NCBI RefSeq assembly: GCF_046097595.1
Contig: NZ_JBJUVG010000008.1
Span: 29,877 to 93,876 of the forward strand
DNA length: 64,000 nt
Direction of reading: 5' to 3'
DNA from: Peptococcus simiae
Lineage (GTDB): Bacteria; Bacillota; Peptococcia; Peptococcales; Peptococcaceae
The notes beneath the pieces are model-generated. The model was not told the DNA's origin and searched no databases. It was given only the letters and a program-made list of their open reading frames with translations. The position numbers were made by a program, and so were the translations under genes. Shown here piece after piece: positions 15,953 to 24,904 of this stretch; the stretch's first letter is position 1; each line of letters opens with the position of its first letter.

Positions 15953-16666
15953 TTAAATGAGGGGTTTATTTTTCATGGCCTTGGGCCGGCGGGGGTAGCG
16001 GTCGGGGCTGGCTGCCAGCTTATCAAAGCGCCAGAGCCGGCGGCTGTCACCGGCCGGGAGGGCATAGGTCAGCTGGTCCCGGTAGGCCCCACCCAGGGTC
16101 TCTGCAGCTGCCCGGATGGCGGCCAGGCTCCCTTCCTCCCCGGGGCCCTTCATCACCGCCACTAGGCCGCCGGTTTTGACAAAGGGGAGGGCATACTCTA
16201 AAAAGCCCCCCATCCCGGTGACGGCCCGGCCGGAGGCCAGGTCATAGGCTGCCCGGTGGTCCGCCTGGTGGGCCAGATCTTCGGCCCGGCCATGCAGGGG
16301 CTGGACCCGGTCAGCCAGGCCCAAGTCAAGGGCCAAACCCTCTAAAAAGTGGACCCGCTTCTGCAGGCTATCCAGGAGGGTGAAGGTCCAGTCGGGCCTT
16401 AAAATGGCCCAGACCATGCCCGGAAAACCGGCCCCGCTGCCGATATCGATGACCCGCTGGGGGCCGGCGGGCAGGTGGGGGAGAACCAGGGCACAGTCGA
16501 TAAAGTGCTTTTCCAGGACCGCTTCCGGAGCGGTAATGGCCGTTAAGTTGACTTCTTGGTTGGCCGCCCGCAAGCGGGCGTCATAGGCTAGGAATTGGTC
16601 GGCCTGAGTCAGGTCCAGATCCAGGCCGGCCCGAGCAAAGGCCTCCAGGATGTCTTTAGCGGTCAT
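15953..16666 (-). CDS. rsmG: 16S rRNA (guanine527-N7)-methyltransferase
   Basis: 237 residues. RsmG (GidB) methylates G527 of 16S rRNA using S-adenosylmethionine. Visible are NLTAI followed by the Glu/His-rich VLEKHFIDC, the SAM-binding VIDIGSGAGFPGM and the SGRAVTGMGGFLEYALPFVKTGG block. The ATG overlaps the mnmG stop by 11 bases, so the genes are coupled. Loss of this enzyme gives low-level streptomycin resistance in other bacteria. Confidence 0.95.
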   Translation of the reverse strand: MTAKDILEAFARAGLDLDLTQADQFLAYDARLRAANQEVNLTAITAPEAVLEKHFIDCALVLPHLPAGPQRVIDIGSGAGFPGMVWAILRPDWTFTLLDSLQKRVHFLEGLALDLGLADRVQPLHGRAEDLAHQADHRAAYDLASGRAVTGMGGFLEYALPFVKTGGLVAVMKGPGEEGSLAAIRAAAETLGGAYRDQLTYALPAGDSRRLWRFDKLAASPDRYPRRPKAMKNKPLI

Positions 16667-18554
16667 CGGCGCCTCCCTGGCCAGCTTTCTTCAGGCCCAC
16701 GAGGAGGACGGTGATATCCGCCGGGTTGACCCCGGAAATCCGGCTGGCCTGGCCCAGGGTCAGGGGACGGATTTTCTGCAGCTTTTCGCAAGCCTCTTTC
16801 CGGAGGCCAGTCACCTGGCTGTAGTCAAAGTCAGCCGGCAGCTGCTTATTTTCCAATTTTTCCTGACGGGCAACCTGGTCGGCCTGTTTGGTCAGGTAGC
16901 CTTCATATTTAATGGCGGTTTCCACTTCCCGCCAAACCCGGGCCGGGAGGTCAGGGTCCCCGTAGCCCAGGTCCACTAAGTCGGTATAGGTGATTTCCGG
17001 CCTTTTTAAGAGGTCAAAGGCCGTTACCTTCTGTTTTAAGGGGCTGGACCCCCGACCGGTCAGGTGGTCCGCCAGGCGCCGGTCATCGACCGGGACAGCC
17101 AGGGCCTTGAGCCGGTCCTCTTCGGCGACCATCTGGTCCCGGTCAGCGGTGAACCGGGCCCATTTGTCATCATCGATCAGGCCCAGGTCCCGGCCGTAGG
17201 GGGTCAGGCGGAGGTGGGCATTGTCCTGGCGGAGGAGGAGCCGGTATTCACACCTAGATGTTAACATACGGTATGGTTCTTCCGTTCCCTTGGTGATGAG
17301 GTCATCGATGAGGACCCCAATATAGGCCTCATGGCGACGGAGGATAAAGGGATCCTTCCCGTCCAGGCTCAGGACCGCATTAATCCCCGCCATGAGTCCC
17401 TGGGCTGCGGCTTCTTCATAGCCGGAGGTCCCGTTCATCTGGCCGGCAAAGTAGAGACCGCTGATGTCCTGGCATTCCAGGGTGGGGTGAAGCTGGAGGG
17501 GGTCGATGAGGTCATACTCAATGGCATAGCCCATCCGGACCACTGTGGCCTTTTCCAGGCCGGGCACCGAATGAACCATCCTTTCCTGGACATCCACCGG
17601 TAGGGAGGTGGCAAAGCCCTGCATATAGTAGAGGGAGGTATCCAGGCCTTCCGGCTCAATAAAGAGCTGGTGGCGGCTTTTATCGCTAAAGCGGTGGACC
17701 TTGTCCTCAATGGAGGGGCAATAGCGGGGCGGGGCCCCGGTGACCAGGCCAGTCTGCATGGGCGACCGGTGCCAGTTTTCCCGGATGATGTCATGGGTCT
17801 GGGCCGAGGTATAGGTCAGGTAGCAGTCCCGTTTATCCAGGCCATTGGCCGCATCGGACCAGTGGGAAAAGCGCCGGTCCGGGGCATCCGGGGGCTGGGG
17901 GACCATGACGGTCCGGTCCAGGGTCTGGCCGGCCACCCGGGGTGGGGTCCCTGTTTTAAAGCGCATGGTCTTTAAGCCGGCATCTTCAGCCAGGGACCGG
18001 GAGAGTTTCTTAGGTGAAATATGCCCACCGGGGCCGGCGTCCTTGGTCAGGGGGCCAATGATGATCTGCCCGCCCAGGTAGGTTCCGGTGCAGACAATGA
18101 CCCGGGGAGCCTGCCAATGGCTGTCATATTCATCGACGACCCCCTTAACGGTCCCCTCTTCAATGAGGAGCCGGTCAACAACCCGTTCCAGGACAGTAAT
18201 ATGGTCTTCGGCCCGAAGCCGGTTCCGCATATAGGCCGAATACCGGGCCTTATCGATTTGGGCCCGTAAGGCATGGACAGCCGGGCCCTTATTGGTATTT
18301 AAAAGGCGCATCTGGATTTCAGTGGCATCGGCCGCCTCTCCCATGACCCCACCCAGGGCGTCAATTTCCCGAACCAGGTGGCCCTTGGCCGGCCCACCAA
18401 TGGAGGGGTTACAGGGGAGGAGGGCGATATGGTCCAGACTCAGGGTCAGGAGGAGAACTTCTTTCCCCATATGGGCAGCTGCAAAGGCTGCTTCCAGGCC
18501 GGCATGGCCGGCGCCTACCACAATTACATCATATGCACTTGGCATTGGATTCAC
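16656..18554 (-). CDS. mnmG: tRNA uridine-5-carboxymethylaminomethyl modification enzyme MnmG
   Basis: About 632 residues, the usual family size. It acts with MnmE to modify wobble U34 of several tRNAs using FAD, NADH and folate. Visible are VVGAGHAGLEAAFAAA, CNPSIGGPAKGHLVREIDALGG, GTYLGGQ, the paired-cysteine region (RYCPSIEDK) and the ASRISGV C-terminal domain. GTG 18554 is chosen because AGGGAAG is 8 bases upstream. ATG 18545 is an alternative. The chosen start lies downstream of the mnmE stop codon's first base, so the two genes almost touch. Confidence 0.94.
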   Translation of the reverse strand: MNPMPSAYDVIVVGAGHAGLEAAFAAAHMGKEVLLLTLSLDHIALLPCNPSIGGPAKGHLVREIDALGGVMGEAADATEIQMRLLNTNKGPAVHALRAQIDKARYSAYMRNRLRAEDHITVLERVVDRLLIEEGTVKGVVDEYDSHWQAPRVIVCTGTYLGGQIIIGPLTKDAGPGGHISPKKLSRSLAEDAGLKTMRFKTGTPPRVAGQTLDRTVMVPQPPDAPDRRFSHWSDAANGLDKRDCYLTYTSAQTHDIIRENWHRSPMQTGLVTGAPPRYCPSIEDKVHRFSDKSRHQLFIEPEGLDTSLYYMQGFATSLPVDVQERMVHSVPGLEKATVVRMGYAIEYDLIDPLQLHPTLECQDISGLYFAGQMNGTSGYEEAAAQGLMAGINAVLSLDGKDPFILRRHEAYIGVLIDDLITKGTEEPYRMLTSRCEYRLLLRQDNAHLRLTPYGRDLGLIDDDKWARFTADRDQMVAEEDRLKALAVPVDDRRLADHLTGRGSSPLKQKVTAFDLLKRPEITYTDLVDLGYGDPDLPARVWREVETAIKYEGYLTKQADQVARQEKLENKQLPADFDYSQVTGLRKEACEKLQKIRPLTLGQASRISGVNPADITVLLVGLKKAGQGGADDR

Positions 18555-18559
18555 GCTTG

Positions 18560-19924
18560 TCACTTCCCTAAGCAAAACTGTGAAAAAATCTGGTCTAAGA
18601 GGTCATCGGCAGCGGTTTCCCCGGTAATGAGGCCTAGGATTTCCCAGGCATGCTGGAGGTCAATGACCAGGAGGTCATCGGAAAGGCCCTGGTCCAGGGC
18701 GGCAATGAATTGACGGATGTCCTGCAAGGCCGTTTCCGCCAGGGCCACCTGCCGGGTATTGGTTAGGTAGAGGGCATTTTCTGCAGCCGGGGCCTCTTTC
18801 AAAGCCGCTGCCTTCAGGGCCCGGCCCAGGTCATCGATGCCGGTACCGGCCAGGGCGCTGGTGGTGACCACCGGCCAGGGGCTGGCGCTGGCACTTCCTT
18901 CAGCCAGGTCGGTCTGGTTGATGACCAAAAGGCCCACCTGGTCGGCATGGTCTGCGATAAAGGCCTCATCCTCTGGGGTGAGGCCGGTGGGGGCATCGAC
19001 ACAGTAGGCGATAACATCGGCCCCTTTGACGATATCCCGGGCCCGGTCGACGCCGATTTGCTCGACCAGGTCATCGGTTTCCCGGAGGCCGGCGGTATCA
19101 ACCAGGCGGAGGGCCATCCCTTCCACCTGGACGGTGGCCTCAACCGAATCCCGGGTGGTCCCGGGGATATTGGTCACGATGGCGGTATTGCGGCCGGTCA
19201 GGGCATTGAGGAGGGAACTCTTGCCAACATTGGCCCGGCCACAAAGGGCCACGGTAATCCCCTCCCGGTAGAACCGGCCCCGGGCGGCTGTATCCACCAG
19301 CTTAGCCAAGTCCTCTTCCAGGGCCTCGGCCCGCTGGCGGTAGGTCGCCCGGTCAAGCCGTTCAATATCATCTTCAGGAAAGTCCAGGTCGGCCTGGATA
19401 TAGGCGATGAGCTCTAAAATTGACGCCCGGAGGCCATCGACGACCCGGGCGGTGGCCCCGGACTTTTGCCGGGCCGCCAGCTTTAAGGCCCCATCACTCT
19501 TGGCCTCAACCAGGTCCATAATGGCTTCAGCCCGGCTGAGGTCCAGCTTGCCGTTTAAAAAGGCCCGGCGGGAAAATTCCCCGGCCTCAGCCAGCCGGGC
19601 CCCATGGGCACAGGTCTCCCGGAGGATTTCCCCCAGGGCCACCGGCCCCCCATGGCACTGGACTTCAACAACATCTTCCCCGGTATAGGACCGGGGCCCC
19701 CGCATGACCATAAACAGGGCCTCATCAAGGGGTTCACCCTGGCGGTTAACCACCCAGCCGTAATGGATGGTGTGGCTGGCCACCCGGCTGATTTTTCCGG
19801 ATCCACCGGCCAGGGCATCCGCTATGGCTAGGGCTTCATCCCCGGAAATCCGCACAATGCCAACGGCCCCCTTGCCCGGTGCCGTAATGATTTGAGCAAT
19901 GGTTTGGCTTTCATTGATGTGCAA
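18560..19924 (-). CDS. mnmE: tRNA modification GTPase MnmE
   Basis: 454 residues. The N-terminal folate-binding domain contains GAVGIVRISG. The G domain has GRANVGKSS, the IPGTTRD switch, DTAG and NQTD. The protein ends in CLGK, matching the C-terminal CxGK box that takes part in the modification reaction. It forms the MnmEG complex with the next gene. The start is TTG with AAAGGA ~9 bases upstream. In most Firmicutes it follows jag/yidC; here it sits on the other side of oriC, after gyrA. Confidence 0.95.
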   Translation of the reverse strand: MHINESQTIAQIITAPGKGAVGIVRISGDEALAIADALAGGSGKISRVASHTIHYGWVVNRQGEPLDEALFMVMRGPRSYTGEDVVEVQCHGGPVALGEILRETCAHGARLAEAGEFSRRAFLNGKLDLSRAEAIMDLVEAKSDGALKLAARQKSGATARVVDGLRASILELIAYIQADLDFPEDDIERLDRATYRQRAEALEEDLAKLVDTAARGRFYREGITVALCGRANVGKSSLLNALTGRNTAIVTNIPGTTRDSVEATVQVEGMALRLVDTAGLRETDDLVEQIGVDRARDIVKGADVIAYCVDAPTGLTPEDEAFIADHADQVGLLVINQTDLAEGSASASPWPVVTTSALAGTGIDDLGRALKAAALKEAPAAENALYLTNTRQVALAETALQDIRQFIAALDQGLSDDLLVIDLQHAWEILGLITGETAADDLLDQIFSQFCLGK

Positions 19925-20008
19925 AACCGGTCATCCTTTCTTTTAAGAGGTCACTTTTATACTTTCATTCAATAGGAGCTGGCTATTAAGTACCCATAAA
20001 GCCATCAT

Positions 20009-20038
20009 TGAAAAACGGAGACAGGGGCTGTCTCCGTT
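20009..20038 (-). terminator. Terminator of the gyrBA operon
   Basis: An 11-bp stem AACGGAGACAG / CTGTCTCCGTT with a 3-base loop, followed on the minus strand by TTTTT, just after the 93-residue gene. Confidence 0.85.
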
Positions 20039-20046
20039 CATGATGC

Positions 20047-20328
20047 CTATAACCGCCCGCTCTTGCAGCGTTCGGCGAGTTGATCGATGTAACTTTCAGC
20101 AAAGGCCTGGCCATGGAGGGTCTTCCGGCGGAAGAGCCTGATGGCCCCGTCCCGGTCCCCATGCTGGAGGTGGGTGCAGAGTTGCTGAACCAGCTTGCCG
20201 GTAATCATGACCTTATCGTAGTCGGCCTGGTGGCGGTTATCAAAGCTGTGCTTAATCCACAGGATGGCCGTTACCAGGACAACAAGGCCCACAACAATAA
20301 AAAAGCCATTCCAAAATGTTGGTCCCAT
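20047..20328 (-). CDS. Small single-helix membrane protein coupled to gyrA
   Basis: 93 residues. One membrane helix near the N-terminus (about 8-26: NGFFIVVGLVVLVTAILWI) followed by a charged cytoplasmic part with a helical LVQQLCTHLQHGDRDGAIRLFRRK segment resembling a short TPR-like hairpin. No known family recognised. Its ATG overlaps the gyrA stop (TAATG), so it is translated from the gyrBA messenger, and a terminator follows. Whether it relates to gyrase function or merely uses the operon is unknown. Confidence 0.75.
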   Translation of the reverse strand: MGPTFWNGFFIVVGLVVLVTAILWIKHSFDNRHQADYDKVMITGKLVQQLCTHLQHGDRDGAIRLFRRKTLHGQAFAESYIDQLAERCKSGRL

Positions 20329-22757
20329 TAGTCTTCCTCTTCAATGATTCTTGCCATACCGACCACTTCATCATCGCCTTCCAGGTGCATCATGGTGACG
20401 CCCTGGGTGGCCCGGCCGGTTTGAGAAATATCGTTCACAGCAAAGCGGATGAGGGTGCCTTCCCGGCTGATGGTCATGACTTCTTCCCCGTCACGGACCA
20501 CCAGAGCCTGGACCAGCCGCTGGCCCCGCTTGCCGAGTTTTACGGTAAAGACGCCCTTACCGCCCCGGTTTTGCAGGTTGTATTCGGTCAGCTTGGTCCG
20601 TTTACCGAAACCCTTTTCCGTGATGACCAGGAGGCTGGCATCCTCTTGGACGATGTCCATATTAATGACCTGGTCCCCTTGGGCCAGCTTAATGCCGATG
20701 ACACCGGCAGTGTAGCGGCCGGTCGGGCGGACATCCTCTTCATTAAAGCGGATGGCATAGCCCCCCTCGGTGACGATGATCAGTTCATCATGGCCAGCGG
20801 TCAGCTTCACAGCCACCACTTCGTCCCCATCATCCAGGCGGATGGCTAAGATGCCGTCCTTGCGGTTGGTATCGTAATCCTTTAGGGCCGTTTTCTTGAC
20901 CTTGCCCAGCTTGGTAACAGCGGTCAGGTAACGGTCATCAAAGTCCCGCAGGGCGATGACGGTGGCCACCTTTTCCCCTTGATTGAGGTTGAGGAGGTTG
21001 ATGATGGCCATCCCCTTGCCGGTCCGGCTACTTTCCGGAATATCAAAGGCCCGGAGCCGGAGGACCCGGCCGGTATTGGTGAAGAAGAGGAGCTGGTGGT
21101 GGGTGGTGGTAATGAAGATTTCCTCTATCCAGTCTTCTTCCTTCATCTTGGCCGAAGAAACCCCCCGGCCGCCCCGTTTTTGACTCTTATAGGTGTCCAT
21201 GGGCATCCGCTTGATGTAGCCGTCATGGGAGAGGGTAATGACCATGTCCTCATCGGCAATGAGGTCATAAATATCCATATCCTGGTCATCCAGGGAGATT
21301 TCGGTCCGGCGGTCGTCGCCGTATTTGTCGGCGATTTCCGAGAGTTCTTCGGCGATGATCTGCCGGACCAGGTTGATGTCAGCCAGGATGGACTTGTAAT
21401 AGGCAATCCGCTCCCGTAATTCGGCCAGTTCTTCTTCCAGCTTGGTGACGTTCAAGCCCTGTAACCGGCGCAGCTGCATTTCAATAACGGCCTGGGCCTG
21501 GCGGTCGCTCAGGCCAAAGGCCTCGCCCAGCCGGGCCTTACTTTCAGCGTCATCATAGGAGGACCGGATGATCCGGATGACCTCGTCAATATTATCGACG
21601 GCAATCTTTAGCCCTTCAACGATATGGGCCCTTTCTTCCGCCTTGCGGAGGTCAAACTTGGTCCGGCGGATGATGATATTTTCCTGGTGGTCCAGGTAGT
21701 AGGCCAGCATCTGGCGGAGGTTGAGGATTTTCGGCTCGCCGCCGACCAGGGCCAGGTTGATGACCCCAAAATTTTCCTGGAGCTGGGTGTGCTTGAAGAG
21801 CTGGTTGAGCATGACCCGGGGGTTGACATCCCGGCGCAGCTCGACCACGATCCGCAAGCCCTTCCGGTCACTTTCGTCCCGGAGGTCAGTGATCCCGTCT
21901 AAGACCTTATCCCGGGTCAGTTCGGCGATTTTGGTGATAAGCCGGGCCTTGTTGACCTGGTAGGGGATTTCCGTCACCACAATCCGGTGCTTGCCGCCGC
22001 TCATCTTTTCGATGCCGGTCCGGGCCCGGACGGTAATGCTGCCCCGGCCGGTTTTATAGGCATTGCGGATACCATCGGTCCCCATGATAATGGCCCCGGT
22101 CGGAAAGTCCGGGCCCTTGATTTTTTGGTAGAGGGTCTCGTCAGAGACTTCCGGGTCTTCAATCATGGCCAGGACGGCATCGGTCACATTCCGGAGGTTG
22201 TGGGGGGGCATATTGGTCGCCATCCCTACAGCAATCCCCGAGGATCCGTTGACCAGGAGGTTGGGGAACCGGGCCGGTAGGACCACCGGCTCTTCCATGG
22301 TATTGTCATAGTTAGGGGTATAATCGACGGTTTCCTTGTCGATATCCCGGAGCATTTCCCGGGCCAGCCGGCTCATCCGGGCCTCGGTGTACCGCATGGC
22401 TGCGGCCTGGTAGCCGTCAATATTCCCGAAGTTCCCCTGGCCATCTACCAGGGGGTAGCGCATGGCAAAGGGCTGTTCCATCCGGACCATGGCATCATAG
22501 CAGGCGGAGTCGCCGTGGGGGTGGAGGTGACCCAGGACATAGCCGACAATATTAGCACTTTTAACAGTGGGTTTATCCGGGGTAAAGCCGGCCTTGTGCA
22601 TGCCGAATAAAATCCGTCGGTGGACGGGCTTGAGCCCGTCGCGGACATCAGGTAAGGCCCGGGAGGTGATAACGCTCATAGAATAGTCCAAAAAGGACGT
22701 CTTCATTTCTTCAACGAGGTGGATGGGACGAATACTCCCATGGGTGTAATTTTCCAA
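20328..22757 (-). CDS. gyrA: DNA gyrase subunit A
   Basis: 809 residues. The catalytic Tyr123 lies in AAAMRYTEARMS. The quinolone region reads HGDSACYD with Ser84 and Asp88, the residues of sensitive enzymes. The GyrA box QKRGGRG, needed to wrap DNA and supercoil, is present and separates it from topoisomerase IV ParC. The six-bladed C-terminal domain is complete. It lies 28 bases after gyrB on the same transcript. Confidence 0.97.
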   Translation of the reverse strand: MENYTHGSIRPIHLVEEMKTSFLDYSMSVITSRALPDVRDGLKPVHRRILFGMHKAGFTPDKPTVKSANIVGYVLGHLHPHGDSACYDAMVRMEQPFAMRYPLVDGQGNFGNIDGYQAAAMRYTEARMSRLAREMLRDIDKETVDYTPNYDNTMEEPVVLPARFPNLLVNGSSGIAVGMATNMPPHNLRNVTDAVLAMIEDPEVSDETLYQKIKGPDFPTGAIIMGTDGIRNAYKTGRGSITVRARTGIEKMSGGKHRIVVTEIPYQVNKARLITKIAELTRDKVLDGITDLRDESDRKGLRIVVELRRDVNPRVMLNQLFKHTQLQENFGVINLALVGGEPKILNLRQMLAYYLDHQENIIIRRTKFDLRKAEERAHIVEGLKIAVDNIDEVIRIIRSSYDDAESKARLGEAFGLSDRQAQAVIEMQLRRLQGLNVTKLEEELAELRERIAYYKSILADINLVRQIIAEELSEIADKYGDDRRTEISLDDQDMDIYDLIADEDMVITLSHDGYIKRMPMDTYKSQKRGGRGVSSAKMKEEDWIEEIFITTTHHQLLFFTNTGRVLRLRAFDIPESSRTGKGMAIINLLNLNQGEKVATVIALRDFDDRYLTAVTKLGKVKKTALKDYDTNRKDGILAIRLDDGDEVVAVKLTAGHDELIIVTEGGYAIRFNEEDVRPTGRYTAGVIGIKLAQGDQVINMDIVQEDASLLVITEKGFGKRTKLTEYNLQNRGGKGVFTVKLGKRGQRLVQALVVRDGEEVMTISREGTLIRFAVNDISQTGRATQGVTMMHLEGDDEVVGMARIIEEED

Positions 22758-22785
22758 AAGACTGCCTCCTTTCTATAGAATTCGA

Positions 22786-24708
22786 TTAAGTATCGATGTT
22801 TTTAACATACTTGGCATTGGTCGTGATAAAGTCCCGCCGGGGGCCGACCTTTTCCCCCATGAGCATGCTGAAGACATCGTCTGCATGGGCGGCATCTTCC
22901 AGTTGGACCTGGAGGAGGACCCGGTTTTCATTGTTCATGGTGGTTTCCCACAATTGTTCGGCGTCCATTTCCCCAAGCCCCTTGTAGCGCTTGAGGTTCT
23001 TTTCCAAGGTCTCGCTGCCCTTTTCTTCCCGGTATTTTTCCAGGGACTCATCATTGTACAAGTAGGTGAGTTTTTTCCCCTCTTTAACACTGTAGAGGGG
23101 GGGCTGGGCGATGTAAATGTAGCCCGCATCAATAAGGGGTGCCATATACCGGTAAAAGAGGGTCAGGAGCAGGGTCCGGATGTGGGCCCCGTCGACGTCG
23201 GCGTCGGTCATGATGATGATCTTATGGTAGCGGGCCTTGGCCAGGTCAAACTGGTCGCCCACCCCGGTACCAATGGCGGTGATAAGGTTTTTGATTTCCT
23301 CACTGTTTAAAATCCGGTCCAAACGGGCTTTTTCAACATTTAAAATTTTCCCCCGCAGCGGTAAAATCGCCTGAAAACGGCGGTCCCGGCCATCCTGGGC
23401 CGACCCCCCTGCAGAGTTCCCTTCGACGATGAAGAGTTCGGAAAAGGCCGGGTCCTTGACGGAGCAGTCCACCAGTTTCCCCGGTAGGGAGGTGGATTCC
23501 AGGGCGCTCTTCCGCCGGGTCATATCCCGGGCCTTCCGGGCAGCTACTCGGGCCCGTTGGGCGTCGATAGCCTTGTTAATGATGGCCTTGGCCTCACTGG
23601 GGTGTTCTTCCAGGAAGGTAGAAATCCCATTGCCGACAATAACGTCGACAATGCCCCGGACCTCGCTATTGCCCAGCTTGGTCTTGGTCTGGCCCTCAAA
23701 CTGGGGCTCAGGGACCTGGACACTGATGACCGCGGTAAGCCCCTCCCGGATATCATCCCCGGAAAGGTTATCTTCTTTTTCTTTTAAAAGGTTCATCCGC
23801 CGGGCATAGTCATTGACAGACCGGGTCAGGGCTGTTTTAAAGCCCACTTCGTGGGTCCCGCCTTCAACGGTGTGGATGTTATTGGTATAGGAATAAATAT
23901 TTTCGCTGTAGCTCTTGGTATATTGCATGGCAATATCCACAATAATCCCATCCCGGTCCCCTTCAAAGATGACCGGGTCCTTGTGGATGGGGACCCGGTT
24001 CCGGTTGAGCCAGGGCACATAGTCGGCCAGGCCGCCGGGGTGGTGGTAGGTTTCCGAATAAACCTCTTCCGGCCGTTCATCGGTTAAAAGCAGGGTCAGG
24101 CCCCCGTTTAAGAAGGAAAGTTCCTGTAAGCGCCGGGCCAGGATCTCATATTCAAAGGTGATTCCTTCTTTAAAGATTTCGATATCCGGGTGGAACCAGA
24201 TGGTGGTCCCGGTGTGGGAACATTCCCCGACCACTTCCAGCTCGCTTTTAATTTTCCCCCGGGAAAAGTGCTGCTCATGGACCTGGCCATCCCGGCAAAT
24301 TCTGACCCGCATGGCGTCAGACAGGGCATTAACGACGCTCATCCCGACCCCGTGCAGGCCCCCGGAGACCTTATAGCCCCCTTCGCCGAATTTCCCCCCG
24401 GCGTGGAGGACGGTCATAACCACTTCTGAAGTGGGCCGCCCCATTTTAGGGTGGATATCGACCGGGATTCCCCGGCCCTGGTCCCGTACAGTGATAGAAT
24501 TATCAGTATGTATGGTGACCTCAATGGTATCCCCGTAGCCGGCCAGGGCTTCGTCAATGGAGTTGTCTACAATTTCATTGACCAAGTGGTGTAAGCCGGC
24601 GCTATCCGTTGTTCCGATATACATCCCCGGCCGTTTCCGGACCGGTTCCAAGCCTTCCAGGACCTGGATTTCATTACCTGTATAATTGCCTTCCAAAGGT
24701 GTTACCAA
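22786..24708 (-). CDS. gyrB: DNA gyrase subunit B
   Basis: 640 residues, the short Gram-positive form. The ATPase domain has NSIDEALAG, DQGRGIPVDIH and GGLHGVG. The TOPRIM domain has EGNSAGG, LRGKILNVEKA and DADVDGAHIRTLLLTL. The start is TTG 24708 with AAGGAGG 7 bases upstream. A consensus promoter with a long leader containing a perfect hairpin precedes it. Confidence 0.97.
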   Translation of the reverse strand: MVTPLEGNYTGNEIQVLEGLEPVRKRPGMYIGTTDSAGLHHLVNEIVDNSIDEALAGYGDTIEVTIHTDNSITVRDQGRGIPVDIHPKMGRPTSEVVMTVLHAGGKFGEGGYKVSGGLHGVGMSVVNALSDAMRVRICRDGQVHEQHFSRGKIKSELEVVGECSHTGTTIWFHPDIEIFKEGITFEYEILARRLQELSFLNGGLTLLLTDERPEEVYSETYHHPGGLADYVPWLNRNRVPIHKDPVIFEGDRDGIIVDIAMQYTKSYSENIYSYTNNIHTVEGGTHEVGFKTALTRSVNDYARRMNLLKEKEDNLSGDDIREGLTAVISVQVPEPQFEGQTKTKLGNSEVRGIVDVIVGNGISTFLEEHPSEAKAIINKAIDAQRARVAARKARDMTRRKSALESTSLPGKLVDCSVKDPAFSELFIVEGNSAGGSAQDGRDRRFQAILPLRGKILNVEKARLDRILNSEEIKNLITAIGTGVGDQFDLAKARYHKIIIMTDADVDGAHIRTLLLTLFYRYMAPLIDAGYIYIAQPPLYSVKEGKKLTYLYNDESLEKYREEKGSETLEKNLKRYKGLGEMDAEQLWETTMNNENRVLLQVQLEDAAHADDVFSMLMGEKVGPRRDFITTNAKYVKNIDT

Positions 24709-24775
24709 GGAAGCACCTCCTTATAACAAAATAAAGGCGCCACCAGGTGCGCCAGTTGTAAAATAAGTAGGGGAG

Positions 24776-24805
24776 GGTTAATTGTTTGAATACAAACAAT
24801 TAACC
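24776..24805 (-). promoter_or_regulatory. Perfect inverted repeat in the gyrB leader
   Basis: GGTTAATTGTTTG, a 4-base loop and its exact complement (13-bp stem), midway between the gyrB promoter and start codon. There is no T-run, so it is not a terminator. It could be an operator or an RNA stem. A weaker GC hairpin follows at ~24735-24753. Confidence 0.55.
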
Positions 24806-24850
24806 TGACCCGGTGGAAAGGCAGACCAAGTGCTTTTCCATACCCTTCTA

Positions 24851-24879
24851 ATTATACCAAAAACCCCCGTTATTTGCAA
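24851..24879 (-). promoter_or_regulatory. gyrBA promoter
   Basis: Minus strand TTGCAA (24874-24879), 17 bases, TATAAT (24851-24856) preceded by TGG. A near-consensus vegetative promoter, with a ~135-base leader to gyrB. An imperfect 17-bp hairpin overlapping the recF stop (24860-24908) may end the recF transcript. Confidence 0.75.
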
Positions 24880-24904
24880 AAAATACAAGCAAAAAACGAG
24901 GGTT

